NCBI GenBank assembly: GCA_933822405.4
Contig: CAKOGP040001792.1
Span: 361,460-425,459, forward strand
Origin: Cylindrotheca closterium
Taxonomy: Eukaryota > Bacillariophyta > Bacillariophyceae > Bacillariales > Bacillariaceae
Length of the DNA: 64,000 nt
Direction: 5' to 3'
The notes under the pieces were generated by a model. It searched no databases. It was given only the letters and a program-made list of their open reading frames with translations, and was not told the origin of the DNA. Positions 35,815 through 46,392 of the stretch are shown here, one piece after another. A program made the translations under genes and the position numbers. The first letter of the stretch is position 1, and each line of letters starts with the position of its first letter.

Positions 35815-36290
35815 ACTGACAGATTGTAGGGGGAAAGTATGAATGCAAGAACCCAAGTTATTGCCACGGATCCCATTGTTGGACTGTGTGAGCTTCATGG
35901 TTGGCTGATTTAGTTGAGGAATTGAAATGCCTACCAGCTACCGGTACCAGTTGCACTGCCTCAAAACGTGTAAACTCAGAAATATAAATACCTTTTTCTT
36001 TGACAATATGAATGAACAGTAAGGTATGCGATCAGATCTTCCTACCGTACAGAACCGGTATAGCTCCTGAAATAAAAAGTTATGAGATGTGGCCTTAGTT
36101 AGTCCTTCTTGAATATGTGGAGAAGGGAAGAATGAGAGGTTGAATGCGAACCCTGAATGAATCTTGGAGAAGATCCTTTTTGTTTGTCGTGTTTCTTATT
36201 CCTATCCATAAAACGCCGGTCAACAATAATATAATAAGAACAGCACCCAACGCAACTCATAGATAAATACATAGATCACCTCAGCACACA
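35815..36290 (+). promoter_or_regulatory. Upstream region of the CNBD-LdhA gene
   Basis: 476 bp between same-strand genes. Contains TACCGGTA at 35939-35946 and an AACCGGTA near-match at about 36053-36060. No gene seen. Confidence 0.4.
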
Positions 36291-37945
36291 ATGGCCACAA
36301 ACACAAACGAAGCCTTTGCCATTCTCAAGGACGCGGTCACCTTTGAGTTTGCCGAAGATGCGTACCTAAAAGAAATCGCCAAACTCATGACCAAGGAAGA
36401 ATGCGACGACGGGCACGTCTTTGCCAAAGAAGGCGAAGTGTCTGCCAAATGGTTCATACTTGACGAAGGCACTGTGCTTCGGTACAAGGGACCTGTGGAC
36501 GACAATCATATTTTGGACAAACTGGAAGGCAGAGGTCGTGTCACGGCGCTCTTTCACAGTTTGAAGGAAGAGCATGTATCTTATTCTACCGTGGTGGCTA
36601 GTGGCCACGTAAAGCTATGGTCAGTGGATGCAAAAGCTTACCGTGACCTCTTGGCCTCACATGGTGGGTTTGCCTTGCAATTGGCGGCTCATTTGGCGCG
36701 ATTGCTTCGTCATGAATCCAAAGTCTCGAGGGCATTGGCACAAGCACGAGGAAGCTCGCCCGACGATGATAAAGGAGACAGCAAAACTTTGCGGGTTCTA
36801 TGTTATGATACTACCGAATGGGTCCGAAGTGGCTTTGGGCCAGCCTTGATGGAATTCAATAAGGGTCTTGAGAATCTCCAAATCGTGATGGAGTATACTG
36901 AAGACCGACTCAATGCCAGAAGCGCAGCATATGCCACTGGATATGACGCAGTTTGTACCTTTGTCAATGACACTGCCGATTCAGATGTCATTCGTATGCT
37001 CAGCATGCTGGGAGTCAAGATGATTGCCCAACGAGCCGCTGGTTTTGACCGCATTGACACCAAAGCGGCGTTGACCTTTGGTTTGACCGTGGCTCGAGTG
37101 CCAGCCTATTCTCCTTATGCCGTTGCCGAACATGCCATGTCGTTGCTCATGACCTTGAACCGAAAGATCACTCGTGCCAGTAGTCGAGTGCACATGTCCA
37201 ACTTTACTTTGGACTCTGGGCTAATGGGCATGGACATTCACGGCAAGACGGTTGGAGGTGAGTTGTTGTTATGTTGTTGTTATGTTGTTGTTGTTGTTAT
37301 GTTGTTTGTTGTTGATTTTTCAATTTATGATTATTGATTTCTAACACTCTTTCTTTATTTTGCAATTAAAATATAGTAATGGGAACGGGCAAAATTGGTG
37401 GGATTCTGTGTAATATTATCAAAGGATTTGGAGCCAATCTAATTTGCTTTGACGTCTTTGAAAACGACGAGGTCAAACAAATTGGTGGCAAATACGTGAC
37501 CAAGGATGAATTGTATGAACAATCCGATGTCATTTTTCTCATGATGCCATTGCTACCTTCCACCCACCACACTCTCAATATGGATACGCTGCCCAAACTC
37601 AAACAAGGTGTCTTGTTGGTGAATACCTCTCGCGGTGGCTTAGTCCATACCGGGGCATTGTTGGAAGGCCTCAAGACTGGACGTATTGGTGGTGTCGGTA
37701 TGGATGTTTATGAGAACGAAGCGGACTACTTTTTCCAAGACTGGTCCGCCAAGCAAATTGAAGACCCACAATTGGTATCCTTGCTGGGAAACAACAATGT
37801 CATCATGACGGCTCATCAAGCCTTTTTCACAAAAGAAGCTGTGGACAAGATTGTGTCAACTACTTTGGAGAACCTCCGAGATTATGCAAAGGGAATGACC
37901 GGATTGGAACATCCCAACAGCTGCCTTCCCAAGCCCAAAGAATAA
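36291..37945 (+). CDS. LdhA-type D-lactate dehydrogenase with N-terminal CNBD-like domain
   Basis: Two exons, 36291-37257 and 37377-37945, give 511 aa. Residues about 1-150 look like a cyclic-nucleotide-binding (CRP-type) beta-roll: GHVFAKEGEVSAKWFILDEG, then a VVASGHVKLWSVDAKAYRDLL end. The canonical phosphate-binding Glu and Arg are not visible, so ligand binding is doubtful. From about residue 165 a D-2-hydroxyacid dehydrogenase of the fermentative LdhA type follows. The NAD-binding loop GTGKIG begins at about residue 325. Catalytic residues are R408 (NTSRGG), E437 (DVYENEAD) and H469 (TAHQAF). It should reduce pyruvate to D-lactate with NADH, a dark or anoxic fermentation step. There is no presequence, so cytosolic. 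An E. coli LdhA-like origin is suggested by the DVYENE...HQAF pattern. Confidence 0.9.
37258..37376 (+). other. Intron of the CNBD-LdhA gene, with TGT/TTG repeats
   Basis: 119-bp intron, donor GTGAGT, acceptor ATATAG. The 5' half is a simple GTT/ATGTTGTTG repeat. It splits the Val codon just before the GTGKIG dinucleotide-binding loop. Confidence 0.85.
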
Positions 37946-38515
37946 ATGAGACGATACTCGTCTACCTAGTAGGCGGGAGAAGCGCGCCCCACTTGATAGC
38001 CGCAGCAATAGGTACAGAATATTCCACCATGCAACCGGTTGTAGATATTATAGTTCCAATTTTGAATTATAATATTTAAAAAAAGCTTCTTTAGTACATG
38101 TCCTCTTATAGTATCGGATTGGCCTACTACTACTAGTGGCTTTTGTGATACTACTAGTTGAGGCATGTCAGATCGGCAAATATCTCACATGATGGGACTT
38201 GTTGTTGCTGTTGAAATTGTTGCTGTTGCATTTCTATGTTATTGATTGTTGATTATTTTTATAAATTTGGTTTATTATTGTTGCCTTGGCATGCTGTATA
38301 CGATACGCACATTAGTGGCAAAGCCCGTAGCAAAAGGAATGGAGCAAAAGATTGTGTCACAGCAGGCAAACAGGTCAGATGTTGCTCCCACTTTGTAGTG
38401 TCCGTTATGCAGACCATGTGGTTCTGAGCCTTTATGCCCCCCCCATCTTGCGCCAGAAGCTAACCTAGTCCTCAAGATCCACCTCCAGTGGTTGATCATC
38501 CAAACCCTCAGGCCA
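37946..38515. other. Intergenic region before the retroelement remnant
   Basis: 570 bp of AT-rich sequence with TTG/GTT simple repeats near 38200-38240 and a C-run near 38440. No gene seen. An LTR could lie here but no terminal repeat was identified. Confidence 0.4.
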
Positions 38516-41010
38516 TCAGAAATGCTCAAGGAATGACGCCAAATAAGGGTCCAAGGTCTCAAGCTCATACAAGCCCTGGATCAGTGCTTGACTGTTCTGC
38601 TTGGTGTGGGGGCCATTGAAGTCGGAGTACAAAGGTTCGGTCATTGGTGGAATAGGGTAGGAGGAGCGGGTCTGGTCGTACCGGATCCGGTTCTCCTGCA
38701 TGCAGCCTTCCTTCATGAGGCGTTCATACTGGCATGCTACCCAATGAGAAGAACCATCGTGTGCCACCTGGGCCACTTTAATCTTGAACCCATTGGCAAA
38801 CAACAGCATAAATGGCAACATATTGGTTGCCTTCAGAGGACACACATGCAGGCCTTTCTTGACATCTGTCAGCAGATAATCTTGGATACTCAAGTTGAAA
38901 TTGAGTTGGGCAGGATCTTCTAGAGCCAGTGGCAGTGAACCAATTGCAAGCAGCACGTTGCGTTGTCTTCTTCAGAGTGCAACAAGCGCATTCAATACTG
39001 ATGTTCCAGCGTCGAGCAAGGTGCGCTCTGGCTTCACCAAATAGCTTCTGCCATCGATAGGTAGAGAAATTCGACACACGGATTGGTAGGAGGGATCTTG
39101 AGTCTCCAAAGCATAGATCCGGTGATTCTTGGCGGTGTCCCCTTGATATTGGCTCCGGAGGGCTTGTTCAAGGCGGGATGATTTGGGATCATAAGGTTCC
39201 CAAGGGACTGAACTCGTCAAGAGAACTTGTTGGACATTTCTGTTAACTTTCAATAGTGTAGGCTTGCAACACGGGAAAGAACTCATAGGTTTAAGAAAAT
39301 TCATATGGATGAAAAATCCAGACTTCTCTTCGATGATAGAGGGTGACCACTCGTTTTGGTTCTCAGCTTTCAATCGCTGCAAGGGAACTTCATTTCCAAC
39401 AATACCGTTGTCAAGAAGTTTATCAACACAAAGAAGATTACTTTTCATGCTCGGCATATACAATACTTAATCAAAGATCAAGATATAGAACTCAAGGGTC
39501 AGAGGGCAATCATAGGCAACCGCAACACAGGCCACTTTGACGTCAGGCACACTGCCAAGAGAGGGGTCAAAGCCTGGCTGTTACCGTCAGGGTATGCAAA
39601 TAGGTCTTGAGGACCAAACAATCAAGTTCACAGAGAGGAGTGGAATAGGATAGGGGCATCAAGGTACAAACATGGGAAGACAAGAACAAGAAACACAAAC
39701 TTGAGGGTCGGTAACGAGTCAACGACAAAGGCTAGCACCAGCAGCTCCAGCTGCTGGTGTGAGAGCAGGTGCGGTAGCAGGAGTTCCAGCAGGAGCGTTA
39801 CGATCTCTTTCAGCATGTAGTGTGGTCAATTTGGCCACCATTCGTTTGTTCTTGCTTCTTGCGGTTTGGCGATGACAAGCTTCCAGTACTTTAGCTCGAT
39901 CGCGATCAGTGAATGAACGCCTCTTGGCTCGTGAGTATGTGCCTCCATTAAGAATGGCGACACCATCAGTTTCAGCAATAAAATCAGTCACATTTCCTTG
40001 GCCTTGGCATCGACCTCGACCACCTCCACGACCTTGTCCACCACCTCTTCCATATCGGCCACCTCGGCCTCTGCTTCCACCACCTCTTCCATATTGTCCG
40101 GCTGAGCCAACGTTTGCGAGGTTTCTGGTTTGTCAGGCAGTGGCACGATCAGTTCATTTGTTAGTATCTTCAAAGATTAGTCAATCAGCTGCCATTCGGA
40201 AATTCTGGCCGACCACTGGATCGTTACAGATAAAGCTGATGATGTTTTCAAGCTGAGCCGATTCTCTGATTCCAGCGCAGAGTGTTCGAACTCTGTTCCA
40301 ATCAGCTCTGTCATCTCCACATTCAGCCATGCCAGAGAAGGCACCACTGATGCGAGAGACGTGAGTTGCAATCGGGAAGTTTTGCTTTCCGTCATAGAAC
40401 ATAGTCTTGAGGATCTTTTCTGCCTCATTTCTTCTTGAGTCTCAAAAGCCTTGACCACGGAAGTGCTGTACGAGCACTAGGTATGCTCCTCTCCCATCCT
40501 TGGTTCTTTTGAGACCTTTCACAATATCTCAGGCGTCAGTCTTATGGCAAACATGATAGAGCATGTTCCAAACATGAGCGTTGTTGGCAGCACAAGTATC
40601 ACCAGTATCAATGGTGCGACATAGTGTTTCAGCTTCCACGGAAGGATTCAAGAAACCGGGGTCAGTAGTGGTATTTAAAGCGGGATCATGGTCTTTGCGA
40701 ACAATGTAACCGTTCCCCCTTTTCCGCGAACTGTGCCAAGAAACTGGTAAATATTGTCCAGCATGTTTGGTGCATCCTTGTTATCACAAGGAGCTGGAAA
40801 CTCGGGCAAGTCCAAGAAGCCCGATTCAGGGTTCTTCAGATCGTTGAAGTAAAGATAGATCCGAGCAAAGTTGCCTCTAGATCCATGAGCGTCACTGTGT
40901 CCTCTAGAAGTCATAGCAATGAAGAAAGCGTAACAAGCATGCTCCTGAAGAGCCTGCTCTTGAATAGCGTTGACTGTATGGTAGGTAATGGGATTTGTAT
41001 CTTTCGGCAA
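38516..41010 (-). mobile_element. Degenerate Copia-type retroelement remnant (gag and early pol)
   Basis: Minus-strand frames that must once have been one polyprotein now alternate among frames with several stops. Reading 5' to 3': a gag-type segment at 41010-40675, then AYLVLVQHFRGQGF near 40460, then NFPIATHVSRISGAFSGMA with CNDPVVGQNFRMAAD near 40400-40181. Next is an RGG-rich nucleic-acid-binding stretch near 40110-40000 and KRRSFTDRDRAKVLEACHRQ to 39719. A VLYMPSMKSNLLCVDKLLDNG segment near 39463 is the gag-pre-integrase region typical of diatom Copia elements. Reverse transcriptase and RNase H are absent, so the copy is truncated as well as broken. No LTRs identified. It is the only clear transposon in the window. 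Confidence 0.72.
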
Positions 41011-41195
41011 AAATAATTGGAGTTTGAGTTTGACTAGTTTCGAATCGAGTTTGACTAGAGTGTCAGATCGAGTTATATAGTTTTGTCGTTCAAGAGGGAA
41101 ATAAGTGTTCCTACTAGCTTCAAGTAGCTAATTTTGCTTTCCAAGAATTTGAAGCGTGCGAATATTGTCAACACGGAGCAAAAACAGGTCCAGCA

Positions 41196-42656
41196 TTATA
41201 CTACCAGTTCTTCATTGGTTCTACATGTGTTGAACTTGAGTATAAATTCTGGCAGGGCACGGACTACCGAAGCCGCTGACATAGGAATTGGCGCACTTCT
41301 TCTTGCTCTACGATCATTTTCACTTTCTAACCCAAATAGATCAAAATAAGGGCTCCTGCCATCTTCGTAGCCCTCGAATGCAATACCACCGGCAGCAACG
41401 ACATACGACTGGAAGAATTGAAGATAATAACCCCTTGGAAAGATCTCTGCCACAACAGTGCAAGGCTTGATGAAGGCAAGGTTAGTAAGTTGGGCCCCAT
41501 GAGGAGCGATAATAATATCTGCTGAGTGCATGGTCAAGGCTTGATGATGCAATGATCCCTCCATATCTTGTACATAGTTAACTTCAATGAAATCACCAAG
41601 TACAGAATCTTGGAGAGTTGATACAATGGCCTCTCCATTTGAGAGGCTGCGAGATCCCTCACGGTTGAGAATTAGGACATGAATCTTTGGTTGTTTAGAC
41701 ACGCCAGAAGTGTAGTTGGAACATAGGACGACGCGTTGCAATACCGCCATGTCTGATGGCTTTGAAAAGTAGTTTACAGGATCCTTTCTCCACTTGTAAT
41801 CATTGTGATTCAACAACAAAGATACTCCTTTTGCGTCATATTTTAAGGTAGGCATTTCAGTCCAGCCACTAGCATTATTGCCTTGGAACTTCAGGTCCCA
41901 GTCACATTCATCTCTCCCAGAGACATCATTTGAATTCCCTGAAACTATTGTGATTCCCGCTGTCTTGAAGTATTCCATCAATTCAACAATCCACCTTTGA
42001 GGCTTTTTACCAAGTTTAGCAAACGATTTGATGTATCTCATGTTTTCAGGAAAACGCTGGAGAGCTGACCAGCAAGGGAATGCTGATTGGGCAAAGTGCG
42101 CAATGTGACGAATGGATCTGCCGTTGGGTATCATGCAAACCACCCGCTTAATGCATTTCGTCATATTTGTCATTATAAGTGAATCTTCGAGTGCTACCGT
42201 GTCCGAATCACTGCCAATGCGCCCTGTGATATATTGCGATGAGTTCGCAGCATTTTCAAGACGAATATTAAGATAGGACGACGTGCCAACTGGTTGGTTG
42301 TACGGAGTGAAGGTGAAATGTTCTCCTTCGTCAGCTGTAGTTTCTTCGATTCCTGAGTGCCTGGTCTCTTTCCAAGCCGCGTGGGCGCGTAACGTTATGG
42401 CGGCAATCTCGGAAGTTGTGGAGTCCGACAAGGGGGAGTTGTAAGAATGTTTTCTTGTTTTGGGCTTGTCGAACCAGGCGGTCCCACTAATCATGAAAAA
42501 TTCCGTTATTGCTGTAAGTATTGTAAAGAACATGATCAGCATCATAAAAACGCCATACCGGTACGTCTTGTGCAGTTTGTTCTGGAATGAAAAATGATGA
42601 CCGTTATCATGATCCACTCCATCCGCTCCATCCGTCCTTTTTTTTTCTGCTTGCAT
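41196..42656 (-). CDS. Glycosyltransferase family 61 (DUF563), type II membrane protein
   Basis: Minus-strand single exon, 486 aa from the ATG at 42654-42656; the frame upstream has no ATG. A short basic/acidic cytosolic tail precedes one TM anchor (YGVFMMLIMFFTILTAITEF), the type II Golgi topology. The lumenal stem is Ser/Thr-rich and carries sequons (NSS, NMT, NAS, NYT). The C-terminal half is a GT61 domain, with IHVLILNREGSRSLSN and the family's best marker, ADIIIAPHGAQLTNLAFI followed by VVAEIFPRGYY. Members transfer xylose, arabinose or GlcNAc onto glycans in the Golgi. The acceptor here cannot be read. A TACCGGTA lies inside the 5' part of the coding region at 42556-42563. Confidence 0.85.
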   Translation of the reverse strand: MQAEKKRTDGADGVDHDNGHHFSFQNKLHKTYRYGVFMMLIMFFTILTAITEFFMISGTAWFDKPKTRKHSYNSPLSDSTTSEIAAITLRAHAAWKETRHSGIEETTADEGEHFTFTPYNQPVGTSSYLNIRLENAANSSQYITGRIGSDSDTVALEDSLIMTNMTKCIKRVVCMIPNGRSIRHIAHFAQSAFPCWSALQRFPENMRYIKSFAKLGKKPQRWIVELMEYFKTAGITIVSGNSNDVSGRDECDWDLKFQGNNASGWTEMPTLKYDAKGVSLLLNHNDYKWRKDPVNYFSKPSDMAVLQRVVLCSNYTSGVSKQPKIHVLILNREGSRSLSNGEAIVSTLQDSVLGDFIEVNYVQDMEGSLHHQALTMHSADIIIAPHGAQLTNLAFIKPCTVVAEIFPRGYYLQFFQSYVVAAGGIAFEGYEDGRSPYFDLFGLESENDRRARRSAPIPMSAASVVRALPEFILKFNTCRTNEELVV

Positions 42657-43742
42657 TATCTGCAAAGTGGTAGGGAGCAACCCAACCTTCACCGAAGAGT
42701 CACAGAGAAAATTATGGATCTTTGAAAATTTACCCCGGACATTGTGTCCACCTGTAAATAAGGGGGATAGGTCCTCTCCCTCAAGAGAAAATACGTACAG
42801 ATTTCACGAAGTCCGAAACTATATGCCATTTGTAGGCACAAGTTCAAAGTCGACAGCTAGATCGTAGCTATAAAGCTTTGAAGGCGAACTAAAGAACTCT
42901 AAACTCCTGATAAAATGTGACTGCATGCATACAATTATCGGAAAACCCACTCATCCCTCCTATTGACAAGCACTCATAAAAAACGAAGAAGATGCTGTAA
43001 TTAGTATCTATTTGCTGCATGCTGTGGAAAACATTTAGCTCAGAACATCACTTTTGTGGCAGAGACATTGGCCCAGAGTAATAGATCGCCCTCCCTGAAG
43101 CTTTCCTCCAATATCCACTGGCTGTTGCTGTTGTAATGTTGAATTGGCAAAGTGCCGGACGTTGCTTTTATATTCATAGCCCTTCCCAGTGCTTTGAGAG
43201 ACTACTGTATGGCGGCTTTGATTTCTTCTTCAGAAAAGAAGGCTTATATTGGGCGTGGATTGATTCGCATGTTGGTGTAGCTTGAGAAGATTTTGGGTGC
43301 AAAATGTGGTGAAAATGGGTCGACGATGTTTGACGACCAAAGCAATTGGACTATGCCAATACCAATTGTTCGATTCTGATTTTCCTTATTCCAATGGAGG
43401 TGGACACAAGTCCGGCAAAAGTTGCTTGTCTCGGTTCTAATTGCCCTTTCTCCATCTCCCCAAATGTCTTCTTTCAGATTTTAGAAGCCTCTTTGTCATT
43501 TGTCGCGTCATCGTTTACATTTTGAATTTATAGACGCGACGAGTTCGAAAGAAACGACCGGAACAACAAAGTGAATCACGCACACACACAAGAAAATCAT
43601 CGTTGCAATACTGGATACTGGTGTATCTTGTCGTGTGAAAATTGGATTGGATCGAACAGCACCAAGCAAGATCGAACACAATCCAGCAATCCAGCAATCC
43701 AGCAATCCAGTAATCCAGTAATCCAGCAGAACACCAGCCATA
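42657..43742. other. Long divergent intergenic region with 8-bp repeat
   Basis: 1086 bp between divergent genes. No ORF of coding character or tRNA seen. At its right end six copies of an 8-bp ATCCAG(C/T)A unit lie at 43681-43728, ending 14 bp before the start codon. Confidence 0.5.
43681..43728 (+). repeat. Six 8-bp ATCCAGCA/ATCCAGTA units in a 5' leader
   Basis: Six consecutive 8-bp units, the fourth and fifth with T in place of C. They lie immediately upstream of the ATG at 43743, so probably in the 5' UTR. Confidence 0.85.
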
Positions 43743-45710
43743 ATGGAAGAATCAAAATCATCGCCATCGTCATCACCGTCGTCATCCAAAACAAAGCGCA
43801 ACATTAATTCCTATTATGGTCACAAGGTTGGATTCTGGCAATCTCTATCACTAATATTGAATGCCGGTCTCATGGTATATGCCCACATTGGCTTGTCGGG
43901 TGTCATTTTTACCAATCAAGATCCTTCTGCGGCTAGCGGTGGCTCGAGTGACACACCAGTCATCATCAATGGCACGGGAGTTTGTACGGCCAACGACATT
44001 TCCATTTGGAACGAACTGGGAGGAGAAGCCATGCGTCCCATTCATAGCACCTTTTGCTCGAGAGAATTTACCCAAGAAGACACTGGTGGTGCCCTTTGCT
44101 TGTCCAATCCAGCCTGCATTGCCACCTGCTTTCAGGCTCAATACAATTACTCGGAAGATTGCTCCAAGTGTTTGGGATCCATTCCTCAATGTGCGGTAGG
44201 AGATGGTTGTCTTTTGGTGTGTGCGGGAGATAGTTTGGGACAAGAATGTCAAGATTGCAATGCCGATTGCATTGCTCAAATGTTTGTTTGTTCGGGGCTT
44301 CCACAAGAAACAAATGGAACTACTACTACTGCGGATGCTACTGCTACTGCTACTGCTAATACGTTGGGGGTTCGCCGATTCTTGAATGATAATACTACAA
44401 CAACGAATGATGATGATGACGTTTGCAATGATTGGGATTTAAATAATGTTCCCATTTGGTACCGAGTCTACGATCTTACCTTTGTGGGCAGTGTCAATGA
44501 TGCTTGGAATGGGGATGCTCAGTTGCTGGCGGTCATTGTGGTTTTCTTTTCGGGATTTTGGCCCTACGCCAAAAATGTCATTTTGCTGATTGTTTGGTAC
44601 CTTCCCATGACCATTGAGTGGCAAACCTGGTCCATTCTATGGCTTTCGCGGCTTTCCAAATATACCTTGGTGGACGTTTTTGCCGTGGTTGTCGTCCTGG
44701 TGGGAGTTCAACTGCAACTCAATGTAGGAGGAACCGAAGCTATTATACGAGCGGAACCAAGGTTTGGAATATTGGCCTTTTTTGTGGCCACCTTGTGGGA
44801 ATTCATACAGATTGAAGTCATCAAGGCCATGCACGAAGACAAGGTATTGAATCTTCATAAACATGCAAATGATGGAAATGATGCCACCAACAAGGAGAAT
44901 ACCAAAGAGACGGCCAATCCAGAGACTACCGCTTCTACTACTGCTACAACTACAGATGCACCAGCAATACCAGCACCAACACCAACATCTCCAACAACAG
45001 TAAGATTGTACTTTGATGATCGACTGGAAATTTGCGCAGTCTTGTGGGGTTTGTCGGTTGGTCTTTTTGCAGCCGGTGCCGTAACGGAAATTGTCCAATT
45101 CACCTCCAAGGATCTAACGGCCACGGAAGGATGTACGACGTCATACAATTTGGTAACCTTGGCCAATGCCATGGTCAATGAATTGGGATTGCTTGACAAT
45201 TCGGTGGCATGGCAAACATGGGTTTTGTACATTGTGTATTTGTTGCTGAATCTGGCCTTTCCCATCCTTGTACATTTGATGCAACTGTGGTCGATGGTAA
45301 ATTGGAAGAAATGGTATCAACAAAAAGGACAAGAACAACAGCAACAAGACAAACAACTCCTTGGTAACCTTCAAAAGGTTTCGTTATGGACATCTGCCAT
45401 TTGGTGCTTTGCTTGCATTGAAATTCTGTTGATTGGAATCTTTGCCGTGGAATTCAAGTTTTCGGATCTGGTGGCCCGACTGGCGGGAGATTCCAATGCC
45501 GTCTTTTTGGACATTACCAGTGGATTGGGAGCTGGGTTTTATATCCTCCTTGCGTACAGTTTCATTGCCGGATTCTTACAGTTCACCTTGCGAGTGATAC
45601 ATGATGATCCAATCATGCCTTCTTCTTGTAATGATGCTGATGATGATGCTGACGCCGAGGAGGGTGCAGTGTCGTCTATTCAGGAGAAAGACACGAGCGA
45701 TGATGTCTAA
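43743..45710 (+). CDS. PqiA-like polytopic membrane protein with Cys-rich lumenal domain
   Basis: Single exon, 655 aa. An N-terminal Ser-rich tail is followed by a hydrophobic segment (SLSLILNAGLMVYAHIGLSGVIF) and a Cys-rich domain at about residues 75-185, with about sixteen Cys in CxxxC and CxxC spacings, probably disulfide-bonded and lumenal. Next come TM segments and SRLSKYTLVDVFAVVVVLVG, then RAEPRFGILAFFVATL. This matches the PqiA (paraquat-inducible protein A) core KWSMxDVFVV...xxxPGxGALAF by eye. A low-complexity Thr/Ala/Pro linker leads to further TM helices, including VLYIVYLLLNLAFPILVHL and a last AGFYILLAYSFIAGFLQF. Bacterial PqiA proteins help in lipid traffic between membranes. 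The role in this lineage is unknown; stramenopile homologues are the likely relatives. Confidence 0.65.
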   Translation: MEESKSSPSSSPSSSKTKRNINSYYGHKVGFWQSLSLILNAGLMVYAHIGLSGVIFTNQDPSAASGGSSDTPVIINGTGVCTANDISIWNELGGEAMRPIHSTFCSREFTQEDTGGALCLSNPACIATCFQAQYNYSEDCSKCLGSIPQCAVGDGCLLVCAGDSLGQECQDCNADCIAQMFVCSGLPQETNGTTTTADATATATANTLGVRRFLNDNTTTTNDDDDVCNDWDLNNVPIWYRVYDLTFVGSVNDAWNGDAQLLAVIVVFFSGFWPYAKNVILLIVWYLPMTIEWQTWSILWLSRLSKYTLVDVFAVVVVLVGVQLQLNVGGTEAIIRAEPRFGILAFFVATLWEFIQIEVIKAMHEDKVLNLHKHANDGNDATNKENTKETANPETTASTTATTTDAPAIPAPTPTSPTTVRLYFDDRLEICAVLWGLSVGLFAAGAVTEIVQFTSKDLTATEGCTTSYNLVTLANAMVNELGLLDNSVAWQTWVLYIVYLLLNLAFPILVHLMQLWSMVNWKKWYQQKGQEQQQQDKQLLGNLQKVSLWTSAIWCFACIEILLIGIFAVEFKFSDLVARLAGDSNAVFLDITSGLGAGFYILLAYSFIAGFLQFTLRVIHDDPIMPSSCNDADDDADAEEGAVSSIQEKDTSDDV

Positions 45711-46230
45711 GATGAATGTCATTGTCCTTCTGTACTAAGTTGTAAAATAGATATATAGGACTACATGGAGACTGTGGACTAATAGAAGTATTTTAAAATA
45801 GATAGATGTTTGTTTGATTATTTGGATGATGTTGAAGAGTACCGGTAGTTTAGTTTCATCCAATCGATCGATTGATTTGACTCAATATCTGACGTCATTT
45901 CCCTAATTCCGAATTCCGCCTGGTTTCGGTTCGGTTCCGCCATCAATCATCAAACACTTCCGCGACGTGAAAACCTCCCGTAGGTGCGTAGGTACAAGGA
46001 TATTGAATTTCGGTTGGTCGAACAAGAAGAGCGTTATCTTCGGTGGTGTTCGAAGGAAGAAAGGCACATTCAATATTATTGGGCCTTTTATTCTTGTTCT
46101 TGGTGCATATCGCTGACATTCATCCTGGTGTCGCCCAAACAATCGATCAATTGATGAATCAATCAATGCAATACACTTGCTATCAATAACACTATCAATA
46201 TTAATATCAATATCAATATAAAAAGCAACC
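45711..46230 (+). promoter_or_regulatory. Upstream region of the CRT-like gene
   Basis: 520 bp. Contains TACCGGTA at 45840-45847, an ATCGATCGATTGATTT stretch near 45861, and an AATATCAATATCAATAT microsatellite at about 46197-46216 just before the ATG. Confidence 0.4.
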
Positions 46231-46342
46231 ATGATACCCGCTGGTCATCACTGCAGTCGATCGTTGCTGCTTCGACGAGTATCCAGCTGGTCCGAAGTCA
46301 CAGCATCCCATCAACGTTCGGACGGCAGTGGCGATGAGTTTG

Positions 46343-46392
<50 letters not shown>

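Noticed and set aside
38516..41010. Cellular gene model in the retroelement region
   Set aside because: Gag-type and pre-integrase segments in one order but in shifting frames with stops fit a decayed Copia element better than a spliced host gene.
41196..42692. GT61 start at 42692
   Set aside because: That codon is GTG; the first in-frame ATG is at 42654-42656.
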